From an uncultured Clostridia bacterium (GTDB lineage Bacteria; Bacillota; Clostridia; CAKSNL01; HGM11501), in assembly GCA_934476235.1 (NCBI GenBank), contig CAKSNL010000002.1, forward strand, positions 310,001 through 374,000: 64,000 nt of DNA, in the 5' to 3' direction. The position numbers were made by a program, and so were the translations under genes. A model generated the notes under the pieces. The model ran no database searches. It was not told the DNA's origin and saw only the letters and a program-made list of their open reading frames with translations. Within the stretch, counting starts at the first letter, position 1. Every line of letters begins with the position of its first letter. This document shows, in pieces, positions 24,252 through 33,851 of this stretch.

Positions 24252-27038
24252 GTGAAAAAATTAACCTGTATTACACTAACATTATTAATGGCACTGTCAC
24301 TTTTTACGACTGCAAGTTTCGCCGCTGACAAGACATACACCATGGCGGACGTTACGTCGTCAAAGGTTGTGAAAATCAACAGCAGGTACGCAGAGAACTG
24401 GCTTTCGGGTGCGTACATCGAGTTTTCGGACGTTGATTTTACCGGTGCCAAATCCATAAGGATGATGGCGTATGACCATTATTTCCTGAACCGTAACGGA
24501 GAGGCTTTCGCCGTATATATTGACGATCCGTTATCCGGCGAGTGTCTCGGATATATACTTATGAATCACGAGACCCAGGAGCCCAGAGAATGGGGAGTGA
24601 ACCTTAAAAAAGAGGTTGCGGGAAAACATAAACTCTACATAAAGCAGAATTACTCGGGGACTGACACGATTCATGTTGAGTCTATCACGGTTTCCGGAAC
24701 CGAGTACAATGACCCTGACAAGGTTACCCCCGTGCCGGATGAAAAAATAACCGACAAATATTCTGACACGTGGACCGCCGTAAATCAGGTCGGAATGAAG
24801 GTCGCGGATTTTGAAGAGACCGGACCCGTTAAAGAGGGAACACGCGATGTTTTGATGTTCTATCACGACTGGCACATCGGAACAAGCGAGGCGCAGATCT
24901 TTTCGGAGACGATTGCAAAATATCCCGAGGCAAAGGACGATTACAATCACGAGGCTTGGCACAGCTCACCGATATGGTGGTCGGAGCCGGTTTACGGATT
25001 CTATGACGACCTTGATTACTGGCACTACAGAAAGTCTGCCGAGCTTATGGCGGACGCGGGCGTTGACGCGGTATTCTGCGACTACACAAACTGGTCTAGC
25101 GCGTATGCTAACCGCCTGGCAGTAATGCTTAAAGCTTATCACGATGCAAGAGAGGACGGCGTTGACGTTCCGAAGATAAGCTATTACGGACAGATGTACT
25201 CAAATCCTCAGCTTAACTTTGAGCTTCTTGCAGCGTATTATTTCAACGCATGCGAGAACGGCTATTATGACGACCTTCTTTATTATGTTGACGGGAAGCC
25301 TTTCGTTATCATGAACGGCCTTTCGGGTATCGGCAAGTCCGTTACAAACGGAGACAAGGAAAAGGAAGCGCTTGCAGCAAAGATGGTTGAATATTTCAAC
25401 TACAGATCGACCGGATCACGCCGCGACGGAGTAGGTTGGAGCAAAAACGGAACGACAAAGGAAGGCTACTGGCACTGGCTGACTCCCTATCCTCAGCCCA
25501 CCTGGGGCAAAACAAGAGAGGACGGAAGAGCTGAAATGATATGCCTCGGAATGGCGTGCAATTTCTCCTATGTTGACGGCTGGACTTCTTCGGCCGACTG
25601 GACTGCGTTCTCGGATCCTTTTACAATGGGCAAAACATATTCTCAGGGCTTCGGCGACGATTACAGACCCGAGGCGCTTCATGAAGGATATTTCTTCCGC
25701 GAGCAGGCTTCGCGTGTGCTTGACGAGGATCCGTGGTATGTAATGGTTGACGGCTGGAACGAGTACACGACCGCAAGAAGCAAGGACCTTTTCGACGGTA
25801 AGTTCCCGAATGCGATGATCGACATGATGGACGATAACAGAAGCCGTGACATGGAGCCCTCCAAAGGAATACTTAAGGACGACTATTATCTCATGCTGGT
25901 TGATTTTGTCAGAAAGTATAAGGGCACACGTCCCGCACCGGTTGCGTCCGATCCCGTTACTATCGACATCAACGGCGATGCAGCTCAGTGGGCGGCAGTA
26001 GGTCCGGAATACATCAACGATTTCGGCGGCTATGAGCGCGACGCTGACGGCTATATGATCTATAACGGCAACGGCGAGAGATATCACTACACGACAGAGG
26101 TTATAAACTACATCTTAAAGTCCAAGGTTGCACGTGACAATGACAATTATTACTTCTATGCTGAGTGCGGCAAGGACATAAATATGAAGGATTCCGATTC
26201 GATGAACCTTTATATCAACTCTGACAGAAACCCGGCGACAGGCTGGGAGGGCTATGACCTTTTAGTTTCCGGAAACAAGGTTTCACGCTTCAGCGACGGC
26301 GCATATACTCTTACCGACGCGGGAACGGCTGAATTCAAGGTAACCGGCAACATTATCCAGGTTAAGGTTCCCAAGAGCATTATAGGCGACGCGGCAGAGA
26401 TCGAGTTTAAGTGGACCGACAATATAAAGACAAACGGCGACTTAATGCTCTTCTATACAGAGGGCAATGCAGCTCCCGTCGGCAGATTCAACTATCTTTA
26501 CACCATAATCAATCAGACCGCACTCACGGCTGACGAGAGAATGGAACTTTCCGGCACAAGCATCTTTAAGGCAGGTACAAAGAAGATGATCGTTTCCGGC
26601 GGCAAGATGAACGTTTACGATAAGGACACAAGAGTGACGCCCTTTGAGGCAAACGGAACGCTCTACATACCGCTTAAGGCAGTTGAGGATGTTCTTGCAT
26701 ACGGCAGAAGCAAGGCTTATTATGACAGTGCGAAGAACAGAATTTACGTTCAGTGCTTCGACCTTGCCGATAAGGAAAAGCCCGCGGGAATTGAGACGGA
26801 AATCAAAAACGAGCAGTGGTTCTGCAATACATTGGGTTCGTCCGAGCTCTTTGTTGACGGCAAGCTTACCTATACGACTGCGGCAACGGCAATCGACGGA
26901 GTTATTTACATTCCGCTCACCATGCTTGCAGACGGTTTGGGAGCAGACGTTCAGCCGCTCGGCAACGGAGCATATGCGGTAAGCAAGACGACGGCAAATG
27001 TTGAGACAGCAAAGACCGTGCTTTCGCATCTTATGTAA
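24252..27038 (+). CDS. Secreted glycoside hydrolase-like protein (GH71/GH99-type barrel) with stalk domain
   Basis: A 928-residue exported enzyme-like protein. The GTG start follows AAGGGAAGGA, then a signal peptide (KKLTCITLTLLMALSL, cleavage near FAA-D). Modules: a CBM6-like sandwich (about residues 30-155); a barrel domain (about 175-560) with DVLMFYHDWHIGTSE, DAVFCDYTNWSS and VDGWNEYT as acidic strand ends; a CBM9/DOMON-like sandwich (about 575-750); and a copper-amine-oxidase N-terminal-like stalk domain at the end (FEANGTLYIPLKAVEDVL). The barrel resembles GH71/GH99-like enzymes (mannan or glucan backbone hydrolases), but family and substrate are inferred. It is followed 12 bases later by a discoidin/stalk protein and is divergent from a PocR-AraC regulator. 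Confidence 0.65.
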   Translation: MKKLTCITLTLLMALSLFTTASFAADKTYTMADVTSSKVVKINSRYAENWLSGAYIEFSDVDFTGAKSIRMMAYDHYFLNRNGEAFAVYIDDPLSGECLGYILMNHETQEPREWGVNLKKEVAGKHKLYIKQNYSGTDTIHVESITVSGTEYNDPDKVTPVPDEKITDKYSDTWTAVNQVGMKVADFEETGPVKEGTRDVLMFYHDWHIGTSEAQIFSETIAKYPEAKDDYNHEAWHSSPIWWSEPVYGFYDDLDYWHYRKSAELMADAGVDAVFCDYTNWSSAYANRLAVMLKAYHDAREDGVDVPKISYYGQMYSNPQLNFELLAAYYFNACENGYYDDLLYYVDGKPFVIMNGLSGIGKSVTNGDKEKEALAAKMVEYFNYRSTGSRRDGVGWSKNGTTKEGYWHWLTPYPQPTWGKTREDGRAEMICLGMACNFSYVDGWTSSADWTAFSDPFTMGKTYSQGFGDDYRPEALHEGYFFREQASRVLDEDPWYVMVDGWNEYTTARSKDLFDGKFPNAMIDMMDDNRSRDMEPSKGILKDDYYLMLVDFVRKYKGTRPAPVASDPVTIDINGDAAQWAAVGPEYINDFGGYERDADGYMIYNGNGERYHYTTEVINYILKSKVARDNDNYYFYAECGKDINMKDSDSMNLYINSDRNPATGWEGYDLLVSGNKVSRFSDGAYTLTDAGTAEFKVTGNIIQVKVPKSIIGDAAEIEFKWTDNIKTNGDLMLFYTEGNAAPVGRFNYLYTIINQTALTADERMELSGTSIFKAGTKKMIVSGGKMNVYDKDTRVTPFEANGTLYIPLKAVEDVLAYGRSKAYYDSAKNRIYVQCFDLADKEKPAGIETEIKNEQWFCNTLGSSELFVDGKLTYTTAATAIDGVIYIPLTMLADGLGADVQPLGNGAYAVSKTTANVETAKTVLSHLM

Positions 27039-27050
27039 GGAGGGGTTTTG

Positions 27051-29627
27051 ATGAAGAAATTATTAGCACTCATATTATCCTCTTTGATGATTTTATCCAT
27101 GACAGTATCAGTCGGTGCGGTCGATTATCTCGATCGCAGCGGCTGGAAGGTAACCGCTTCCAGCGTTCAAAATGACGATGCGGTTCCCGAGAACGTGCTT
27201 GACGGAAGCAACGATACTATCTGGCACTCGTACTATGACAGTATGACAGTTCCGATAGACGGACCTATTTATCAGCTGACATTCACGTTCCCCAAGGCTC
27301 AGAAGCTTTCGGGAATAAGCTACACTCCCAAGCAGTATGACGAAAACGGAAGAGTGCTCTCGTATAACGTTTACGCATCTGCTGCCGATAAGGGCAAGGC
27401 ACAGCTTATCTTTTCCGGAAAGTTTGAAAACAACACCGAAACACAGGAGAAAAGCTTCGGATTTAACATTGAGGCAAAAACACTCGTGTTTGAAATAACA
27501 GATTCTGTCTGGAAGCACGGTTCAATGTCAGAGTTTAACGTATTAAAGGCTGAATCCAAGCTTCAGACAAAGACGCTGGCAGATTTTGCATCCGCAAAGA
27601 CCACCGAGATCGGCGCCCTTAAGACCAAAAAGGATGAGGTAAACGCATCCTCGGGAAACAACAATAACAAGTCCGACGATAAAAAATCTGACAATAAGAA
27701 ATCTGACAAGAACCTGAATGCTGAATACATCGGGCACGAGGGCTGGAAGGTAACGGCGTCAAGCCAGTTTGAGGACGGCGCATATCCTGTCGAACAGGTC
27801 ATCGACGATAACCCGGATTCTATCTGGCACACTCCGTATGAGAACGGGGCACCGACGGAAACACCGCCCTTCTACCTGACTTTCACACTTCCCAAGACAA
27901 AGACCGTGTCCGGCTTCGGTTATACACCCAGAACGGACAATGAGTCCGGTATCGTAACGGGATATAACATCTATGCGTCAGATTCGGACAGCGGCAAGGC
28001 ATACCTTATCTACTCCGGCAAGATGGCAGGCGATATGGAAGTGAAAAACGTAAGCTTCGGATTCAATATCGACGTAAGAACCGTTATTTTCGAGATTACA
28101 GAAGGTAAGTGGAACTACGGTACCTGCGCGGAATTTAACCTTATCGCTCCCGATAAGAAGGCTGAGACAAAGAAAATATCTGAATTCACGAAGAAAAAGG
28201 CACTCACCATCGGCGCAAACGGCGCTCAGATGCAGGATTCGCTGACAGAGTTTCTGACAAACAAGAAGGACTGGAAGGTAAAAGCTTCCTCTGAAAAGAA
28301 CACCTGGTATTTTGCAACCAACGCGATCGACGGAAGCGCAGCGTCCTTCTGGAGCTCTGACTATACCGATGACGGAGCAAACATCCTTACACAGGAAAAG
28401 CCGCCTCACTGGCTTGAATTCACACTTCCCGAGGCAACGGAGATATCGGGCTTCCAGTATGTGAAGCGCGGAGACGGCAACCCTGTAGGTGTGTTCCAGG
28501 CATATGAGTTTGCAGTGTCGGATTCCGATACAGGAGAATTGGTTACCGTTCAGGCAGGCGAATTCACCAATACGGCTTCGATGACTCAGCAGTTCCCCAA
28601 AAATATCAAGGTGAAGAGAGTAAGAATTACTGCAAAAAGCGCGAACGGAGATTTCGGAACCTGCGGAGAGTTTAATCTTATCAAGAAAAACGATAAAGCG
28701 GAAACCGCGGCAACGGCAGAAGAGCTTGCAAAGGCAATTAAAGGAAGCTCACCGTCTTTGATTCCCGTTAACGGAATATCGGCAACGACAAACACCGCAT
28801 GGAGCGCCGAGAACAAAGACAAGATTTATGATATTCCCGCCGCTGTCGATAATAATCCCAACACCGTTTGGCATTCATCGGCGGAAGTACAGGGCGATTA
28901 CCCCTATACTCTTTGGGTTGACCTCGGAGCGGTTTACAATGTGCACGATATTCTCTATGTTCCGAGAAACGACACATACACCACAAACGGCATTTGGACC
29001 GACTTTGACGTATACGCTAAGGAGACAGAGGACGGACCGGAAACAAAGGTTGTTGCAAACGGATCGCTTGAAGTTAAGATTGAAACTCAGAACATCGTGT
29101 TTGATTCAGTAGAGGTCGTTAAGGCAAGATATTTCAGATTCGTTGTAAATGAAGGCGACAATAAATTGGCAACCCTGGCGGACCTTCTCTTCTACGAGAC
29201 ACAGGGAGACGTTGAAGAAAGAGCAAATAACAATTATTACATGCTCCGGATAGACTCTGACACAATGATTACCGTTAAGGACGGCGTTAAGACTGAAAAG
29301 AAGCTTGACGTTGCACCCTTCATTGATAACAGCTATACACTCATTCCTCTCCGCGGACTTTTCGAGGAGATGGGCGCTGATATCGAGTGGAACGGTGAAA
29401 ACCGCAAGATAACGGTTGACTGCGACGGTGTCAACATCGTTCTTCAGATCGACAACGACAGAGTTTATGTAACGGATAAAAAGCTCGGAAAGGTTCGCTA
29501 TAACCTTCAGGTTTATCCGCAGATCAAGGATTCACGCACATTCGTTCCGCTCAGATTTATATCCGAGAACCTTGGATATAAGGTTACCTGGAACGGCGAG
29601 GATCGCACAATAAAGATATCCAAGTAA
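27051..29627 (+). CDS. Secreted four-module discoidin (F5/8 type C) protein with stalk domain
   Basis: An 858-residue exported, non-catalytic binding protein. The ATG lies 5 bases after AAGGAGGGG. After a signal peptide (KKLLALILSSLMILSMTV) come four F5/8 type C modules, each marked by 'GWKVTASS', a 'V-DG/DN-IWH' segment and an 'S-FNLI' end. Modules 1 and 2 are closely alike and are joined by a low-complexity Asn/Lys/Asp/Ser linker near residues 200-225. The last ~130 residues are a copper-amine-oxidase N-terminal-like stalk domain (YTLIPLRGLFEEMGADIEW, TFVPLRFISENLGYKVTW), commonly found on Clostridia surface proteins. It probably shares transcription and substrate with the upstream GH-like enzyme. 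The ligand is unknown. Confidence 0.8.
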   Translation: MKKLLALILSSLMILSMTVSVGAVDYLDRSGWKVTASSVQNDDAVPENVLDGSNDTIWHSYYDSMTVPIDGPIYQLTFTFPKAQKLSGISYTPKQYDENGRVLSYNVYASAADKGKAQLIFSGKFENNTETQEKSFGFNIEAKTLVFEITDSVWKHGSMSEFNVLKAESKLQTKTLADFASAKTTEIGALKTKKDEVNASSGNNNNKSDDKKSDNKKSDKNLNAEYIGHEGWKVTASSQFEDGAYPVEQVIDDNPDSIWHTPYENGAPTETPPFYLTFTLPKTKTVSGFGYTPRTDNESGIVTGYNIYASDSDSGKAYLIYSGKMAGDMEVKNVSFGFNIDVRTVIFEITEGKWNYGTCAEFNLIAPDKKAETKKISEFTKKKALTIGANGAQMQDSLTEFLTNKKDWKVKASSEKNTWYFATNAIDGSAASFWSSDYTDDGANILTQEKPPHWLEFTLPEATEISGFQYVKRGDGNPVGVFQAYEFAVSDSDTGELVTVQAGEFTNTASMTQQFPKNIKVKRVRITAKSANGDFGTCGEFNLIKKNDKAETAATAEELAKAIKGSSPSLIPVNGISATTNTAWSAENKDKIYDIPAAVDNNPNTVWHSSAEVQGDYPYTLWVDLGAVYNVHDILYVPRNDTYTTNGIWTDFDVYAKETEDGPETKVVANGSLEVKIETQNIVFDSVEVVKARYFRFVVNEGDNKLATLADLLFYETQGDVEERANNNYYMLRIDSDTMITVKDGVKTEKKLDVAPFIDNSYTLIPLRGLFEEMGADIEWNGENRKITVDCDGVNIVLQIDNDRVYVTDKKLGKVRYNLQVYPQIKDSRTFVPLRFISENLGYKVTWNGEDRTIKISK

Positions 29628-29630
29628 AAT

Positions 29631-29669
29631 AAAAATACGGCTTTCGGTTTCCGAAAGCCGTATTTTTTG
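29631..29669 (+). terminator. Terminator of the GH/discoidin operon
   Basis: Stem AATACGGCTTTCGG (29634-29647) / CCGAAAGCCGTATT (29651-29664), loop TTT, followed by TTTTG. Confidence 0.9.
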
Positions 29670-29928
29670 TATAAAGAAAGCCCGGGTGGATTAAAAAAGA
29701 GCCATACGCAAAACTGCCATGGGCATCATAAAAGCTGAAATGCAGGGCAGAAAGATGCTTTTCTTTTATTTTGAAACGGCTGATGCGGGTGTTTTTTTCG
29801 GGTGTAAAGCCATATCGGCTGCATTGAAGGGAAAAAGCGTAAGACGATAATCGGGTGTATACCGGTTTAACAGCAGGTGCCGTTAAGTGATAATTAAGGC
29901 AAATGCAGCCGGAAAAGTGCATATATAG
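29670..29928. other. Intergenic stretch without recognised feature
   Basis: About 260 bases between two terminators. Open frames here are not supported by ribosome sites or recognisable motifs. I saw no RNA gene, repeat or promoter of good quality. Confidence 0.5.
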
Positions 29929-29962
29929 AAAGGCACTGTAATTTGAATTACAGTGCCTTTTC
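29929..29962 (-). terminator. Terminator of the HtrA gene
   Basis: Perfect 15-bp stem AAAGGCACTGTAATT (29929-29943) / AATTACAGTGCCTTT (29946-29960), beyond the end of the minus-strand htrA gene. Its T run on the minus strand is short. Confidence 0.65.
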
Positions 29963-30001
29963 ATGTTCCTATCGCAAACCTTTGAAGATGGCTTGAGGTT
30001 A

Positions 30002-31282
30002 TCAGTTGCTGCTTGCGGGCTTTTCTTCCTGAAGCTTAACGCTTACTTTCTTCTCGGTTCCTTCTCTGTTGATTGTAAGATCAATGGTGTCCCCGGCTTT
30101 ATATTCGTTTTTCTTCGCTATAAAGTCTGATGCCGAGGTGACCTTTTCGCCGTTGAAAGCAACTATAATGTCGCCGACCTCAATACCCGAAATCTTTGCC
30201 GCGCTGCCCTCAAGAACCGAGTTAACGTAAAGCCCGTAGTTGGAGGGGAGGTTATAGTAGTATGCAAGCTGCGATGTGATCTCAACAATGTTCACACCGA
30301 TTGAGGGTCTGCCGTGAACGTAGCCGTCCTTAATAATGTCCTCGATAACGTCCTTAACATCGTCAATCGGGATAGCGAATCCAAGTCCTTCAACACCGTC
30401 GGAAGCAACTTTAACGGAATTTATTCCGATTACCTCGCCCTTGTTATTAACAAGCGCGCCGCCGGAGTTACCGGAGTTTATCGCCGCATCGGTCTGGATG
30501 AGGTTGTACGTTGTACCGTCCACCGTAAGCGACCTGTTAAGCGCGCTGACGATACCGTGAGTTACACTGCCGGCAAGCTTGAGTCCCAAGGGGTTGCCGA
30601 TTGCAAGAACATCGTCTCCGACCTGGAGGGAGGAGGAATAGCCGAGCGTTGCTGCCTTTAAGTCAAGCCCTGAGGGGTCGATCTTTATAATTGCAATATC
30701 GGTCGTCGCGTCGGTTCCGATAAGCTTTGCGTCAACCTCATCGCCGGAGGCGAGGTTGACTTTGAGCTTGTTGGCATTTGAAACAACGTGATTGTTGGTT
30801 ACAATGTAGCCGTCGGTGCTTATGATAATACCGGATCCTGTTGACTGTACGGTGTTAATGTTAAGATAGCTGTTCGGAGAATAGCTCATATTTGAAACAC
30901 CGACAATTGAGGGGCTGACCGTTGCCGCAATTTGCTGGTTGGTGAGCTCTGTCCCGTCAGACTTTGCAACCGAAGCACCGGGAATGTCAAAATTCTTAAC
31001 CTCGGAGGAAACGTTTACATCCTTTAAGATATAAGCCTTAAGCGCGTCCTTCGAAAGATAGAGCCCTCCTCCGAAAAGAAATGTCATAACGAATGCGGTT
31101 AAGACTGCCACCGCCAAAGGCTTTTTGAAAAATGAGCCGTGATCTTTTTTGGGCTTTCTGACGGTTTCGGAATATACTGTGCTTTTCGGCTCCTCCGTTT
31201 CGGTATATGAAACATCCGAAGCCTCCGGCCGAGTTCGTTCCTCGTTTCTTTTATTTAATTCATCGAAAAAATCATTGTTCAT
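30002..31282 (-). CDS. htrA: HtrA-type membrane-anchored serine protease
   Basis: A 426-residue envelope quality-control protease that degrades misfolded exported proteins. There is a charged cytosolic segment, one membrane helix (about residues 56-75), a trypsin-like domain with the triad H165 (VTNNHVV), D195 (TTDIAIIKID) and S273 (GNSGGALVN), and one PDZ domain (about residues 325-420, with GDIIVAFNGEKV). The ATG follows AAAGGAGT. It lies 80 bases downstream of a histidine kinase and response regulator in the same direction, like the CssRS-htrA arrangement of other Bacillota, so the two-component system likely controls it. Confidence 0.95.
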   Translation of the reverse strand: MNNDFFDELNKRNEERTRPEASDVSYTETEEPKSTVYSETVRKPKKDHGSFFKKPLAVAVLTAFVMTFLFGGGLYLSKDALKAYILKDVNVSSEVKNFDIPGASVAKSDGTELTNQQIAATVSPSIVGVSNMSYSPNSYLNINTVQSTGSGIIISTDGYIVTNNHVVSNANKLKVNLASGDEVDAKLIGTDATTDIAIIKIDPSGLDLKAATLGYSSSLQVGDDVLAIGNPLGLKLAGSVTHGIVSALNRSLTVDGTTYNLIQTDAAINSGNSGGALVNNKGEVIGINSVKVASDGVEGLGFAIPIDDVKDVIEDIIKDGYVHGRPSIGVNIVEITSQLAYYYNLPSNYGLYVNSVLEGSAAKISGIEVGDIIVAFNGEKVTSASDFIAKKNEYKAGDTIDLTINREGTEKKVSVKLQEEKPASSN

Positions 31283-31362
31283 AAAGATTACTCCTTTCTT
31301 ATATCTTTATAATACCACCGGGATTTTAAGATAATATGAACAAAGTGTAAAAATACGATTAT

Positions 31363-32958
31363 TTATTTAGGCTGTGTTTTAGAGGGCGTCAGAGTAAAGG
31401 TGAATTCCGTGAATTTACCGGGCTCACTCTTAACATCTATCGTTTCGCCGTGAAGCACCATGATGTTTTTGACAAGGTAAAGCCCGAGACCGATGCCTTT
31501 TTTGTCAAGCCCCCTTGATTTGTCGGACTTATAGAATTTGTCGAATATATGCTTTATGTCCGACGCTTCAATGCCGGTACCCGAATTTCTAAATGAAACA
31601 TAGACCTTGCCCGAGCGCTGCTTGACATCAACCGATATTTCACCGTCAGGATTTGAAAATTTTATCGCGTTGTCCAAAAGGTTAATGACGACCCTTGTGA
31701 TAGCGTCCTTGTCGCAGCGGCATATGCATGAGTCTGTGTCAAATTCGACCGAAACATGGAGGTTCTTTTCCGTGAGCCGTTCTTCGTATTTTATGATCTG
31801 GCGGCGGATGCACTCATTAATGTCAAAATCGCTGTATTCAAGCTTCTGTACGCCGCTTTCGATGCGGGAAACGTCCATAAGCTCCGTAACGAGCCGCGAA
31901 AGTCTGCGTTCCTCCGAAAGGCATATTTCAAGATACTCCCTTGATTTTTCGGGAGGAATCGTTCCGTCCAGTATACTGTCGGTAAACCCTATGATAGAGG
32001 TCATGGGCGTTCTTAACTCGTGCGCGATGCTTGCCGTGAACGACCGTTGGTTTTCCTCTGAATTCTGGAGCGATTCCGCCATATCGTTAAAGGTATCGAT
32101 TAGCTCGTCAATTTCGCCGACGGTATTGTCCTTGCCGGAGTTGACCCTCATGGTGAAATCGCCGGAGGCAAGCTTCATTGCCGCGTTATTCATCGCCTTA
32201 AGGGGCTTTGAAATATGATACGACAGGGCATAAGAAAGAGTTATCGACACAAGCAGCGATACAAGAGCCGCTATAACGAAATTTGAGGTTATAACGTTGA
32301 GCAGAAGGTTTATCTGCGGAGTCGGAATAAATAAAAGGAGCAGGCAGTCAAGGTTTGACTCCGAGTAGATAGGTTTTAATACGGTGAGCGTGGTATCGGT
32401 GAAGGTTTTGCCCATGGTGCCCCAGATAATATAATAGTCCTCGCCGTTAAAGCTTGTTTTAAGGGCGGTTGAAGGAACCTCGCCCGAAAGCATTGACGAG
32501 AGAGATTCCGACGGGACGATATACTCCGTGTCATACTCAGTGCCGCGCGCTCTTGTTATTATATTCGGCTCGAACGCCTGAATATCCGCATATCTGAAAA
32601 GTATTTTATTGTCCGGCGCGATCTTCATAACGGAAAAATTCGTGCTTGACGCGATCATGATCATCGTGCTTCTGTAGTTTGTATCTATCTGACCCTTGAT
32701 TTTTGTGTAGTTGTAATATGAAATGTCGTTCTTTTTCTGGAGAGTTTCAAGCTCCTCATAAAGTCCCTCGGTCTGCCTTGTAATGTCAAGAATTCTTGAT
32801 GACGCCGTGAGGATGCTCGAAATGTGCTCCGACTTTAAGTACGAGTACATACGCGAATAGCATATGACGGACATCAGTGCAAACGAAATGAAGGTTATTA
32901 AAAGGTTAACGCTGAATATCCGCGAAAAAAGGCTTATCCGCCTGTTTCTTTTTCTCAT
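31363..32958 (-). CDS. Sensor histidine kinase
   Basis: A 531-residue membrane kinase. Two membrane helices (about residues 14-36 and 222-246) enclose an extracytoplasmic sensor of about 185 residues. A HAMP linker (SKPLKAMNNAAMKLASGD), a HisKA domain with phospho-acceptor H313 (SIAHELRTPMTS) and an ATP-binding domain follow, with N box NLLDNAIKFS, the F box DKFYKSD and G box GIGLGLYLV. It overlaps the response-regulator gene by 4 bases (ATGA), so the two are translationally coupled. The organisation resembles VanS/ResE/PhoR kinases. The neighbouring htrA points to cell-envelope or secretion stress as the input, but the stimulus is not shown by sequence. Confidence 0.93.
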   Translation of the reverse strand: MRKRNRRISLFSRIFSVNLLITFISFALMSVICYSRMYSYLKSEHISSILTASSRILDITRQTEGLYEELETLQKKNDISYYNYTKIKGQIDTNYRSTMIMIASSTNFSVMKIAPDNKILFRYADIQAFEPNIITRARGTEYDTEYIVPSESLSSMLSGEVPSTALKTSFNGEDYYIIWGTMGKTFTDTTLTVLKPIYSESNLDCLLLLFIPTPQINLLLNVITSNFVIAALVSLLVSITLSYALSYHISKPLKAMNNAAMKLASGDFTMRVNSGKDNTVGEIDELIDTFNDMAESLQNSEENQRSFTASIAHELRTPMTSIIGFTDSILDGTIPPEKSREYLEICLSEERRLSRLVTELMDVSRIESGVQKLEYSDFDINECIRRQIIKYEERLTEKNLHVSVEFDTDSCICRCDKDAITRVVINLLDNAIKFSNPDGEISVDVKQRSGKVYVSFRNSGTGIEASDIKHIFDKFYKSDKSRGLDKKGIGLGLYLVKNIMVLHGETIDVKSEPGKFTEFTFTLTPSKTQPK

Positions 32959-33650
32959 TGCCCATATACCTCGAAAATATAGCCTACGCAGTGCTTGGTT
33001 TTAAGCATCCAGTATTTATCGTGAGTATTTCCGAGCTTTTCGCGGAGCCTTTTTACGTGAACGTCAATAGTTCTTGATTCTCCGCCGTACTCAAAGCCCC
33101 ACACCTTTTCAAGAAGCTGCTCTCTTGTGAACACAACGTTTTTGTTGGAGGCGAGGAAGTACAAAAGTTCAAGCTCGCGGGCGGGTGTATCGATTGCTTT
33201 TCCGTCCACCTTAAGCTCGTAGTTTGCAATGTTGATTTCAAGCCCGGGAAAGGTGAGCACTTCAGGGTTTTCCTTACTGTCGGCACTGCTGCGCCTTAAT
33301 ACCGCGCGGATGCGGGCAATGAGCTCCTTGGTCTCAAACGGCTTTACAATGTAATCGTCCGCCCCGAGCTCAAGCCCCAGGACCTTGTCAAACGTATCGC
33401 CCTTGGCGGTAAGCATGATAATCGGAACATTGCTTGATTTTCTTATTTCACGGCAGACCTGGATGCCGTCAACCTTGGGAAGCATCAGATCGAGAATCAC
33501 AAGGCAGGGCTCTTCGGTTCTGAATTTTTTGAGCGCGTCTTCGCCGTCATAAGAAATGGCGGTTTCAAAACCCTCTTTAACAAGATGGAGACGGACGAGT
33601 TCGCAGATGTTTGCGTCGTCGTCAACTATCAATATTTTGTTTTTGTTCAT
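32955..33650 (-). CDS. OmpR/PhoB-family response regulator
   Basis: A 231-residue two-component regulator. The receiver domain has the acidic pair DDD near residue 10, phospho-acceptor D54 (VILDLMLPKVDG), T82 (IIMLTAK) and K104 (DDYIVKPF). The C-terminal winged helix has the family motif LLEKVWGFEYGGESRTIDVH. The ATG at 33650 follows AGAGGTG; a longer in-frame start upstream has no ribosome site. A TATAAT box reads on the minus strand at 33677-33672. It is the first gene of a regulator-kinase-htrA series and probably activates these genes when phosphorylated by the adjacent kinase. Confidence 0.95.
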   Translation of the reverse strand: MNKNKILIVDDDANICELVRLHLVKEGFETAISYDGEDALKKFRTEEPCLVILDLMLPKVDGIQVCREIRKSSNVPIIMLTAKGDTFDKVLGLELGADDYIVKPFETKELIARIRAVLRRSSADSKENPEVLTFPGLEINIANYELKVDGKAIDTPARELELLYFLASNKNVVFTREQLLEKVWGFEYGGESRTIDVHVKRLREKLGNTHDKYWMLKTKHCVGYIFEVYGQ

Positions 33651-33772
33651 TATAAACACCTCTTTTGTAGTATTATAGCACATAATAAATGAAAAGAAAA
33701 TTGTAAATTTCTTATTTTCACAAAAAATTTACATATTTTATGCCAATAACGCTCCCGTAATACGATTTGCTA

Positions 33773-33801
33773 TTGAAAAAAGGAAAAAAATGTGGTATAA
33801 T
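33773..33801 (+). promoter_or_regulatory. Promoter of ychF
   Basis: TTGAAA (33773-33778) and TATAAT (33796-33801), 17-bp spacer, 50 bases before the ychF start codon. Confidence 0.7.
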
Positions 33802-33851
33802 TACACTCATGAGAAAAATGCCGGGCGGCATATAAAAAGGAGAATATGATC

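Noticed and set aside
29584..29964. 126-residue minus-strand open frame between two terminators
   Set aside because: It spans two terminators, lacks a ribosome site and shows no domain pattern; it looks like a chance open frame.
30002..33650. Regulator-kinase-htrA set as a vancomycin-resistance regulator
   Set aside because: The kinase resembles VanS in general form, but no vanH/A/X-type gene is nearby and htrA points to envelope stress.
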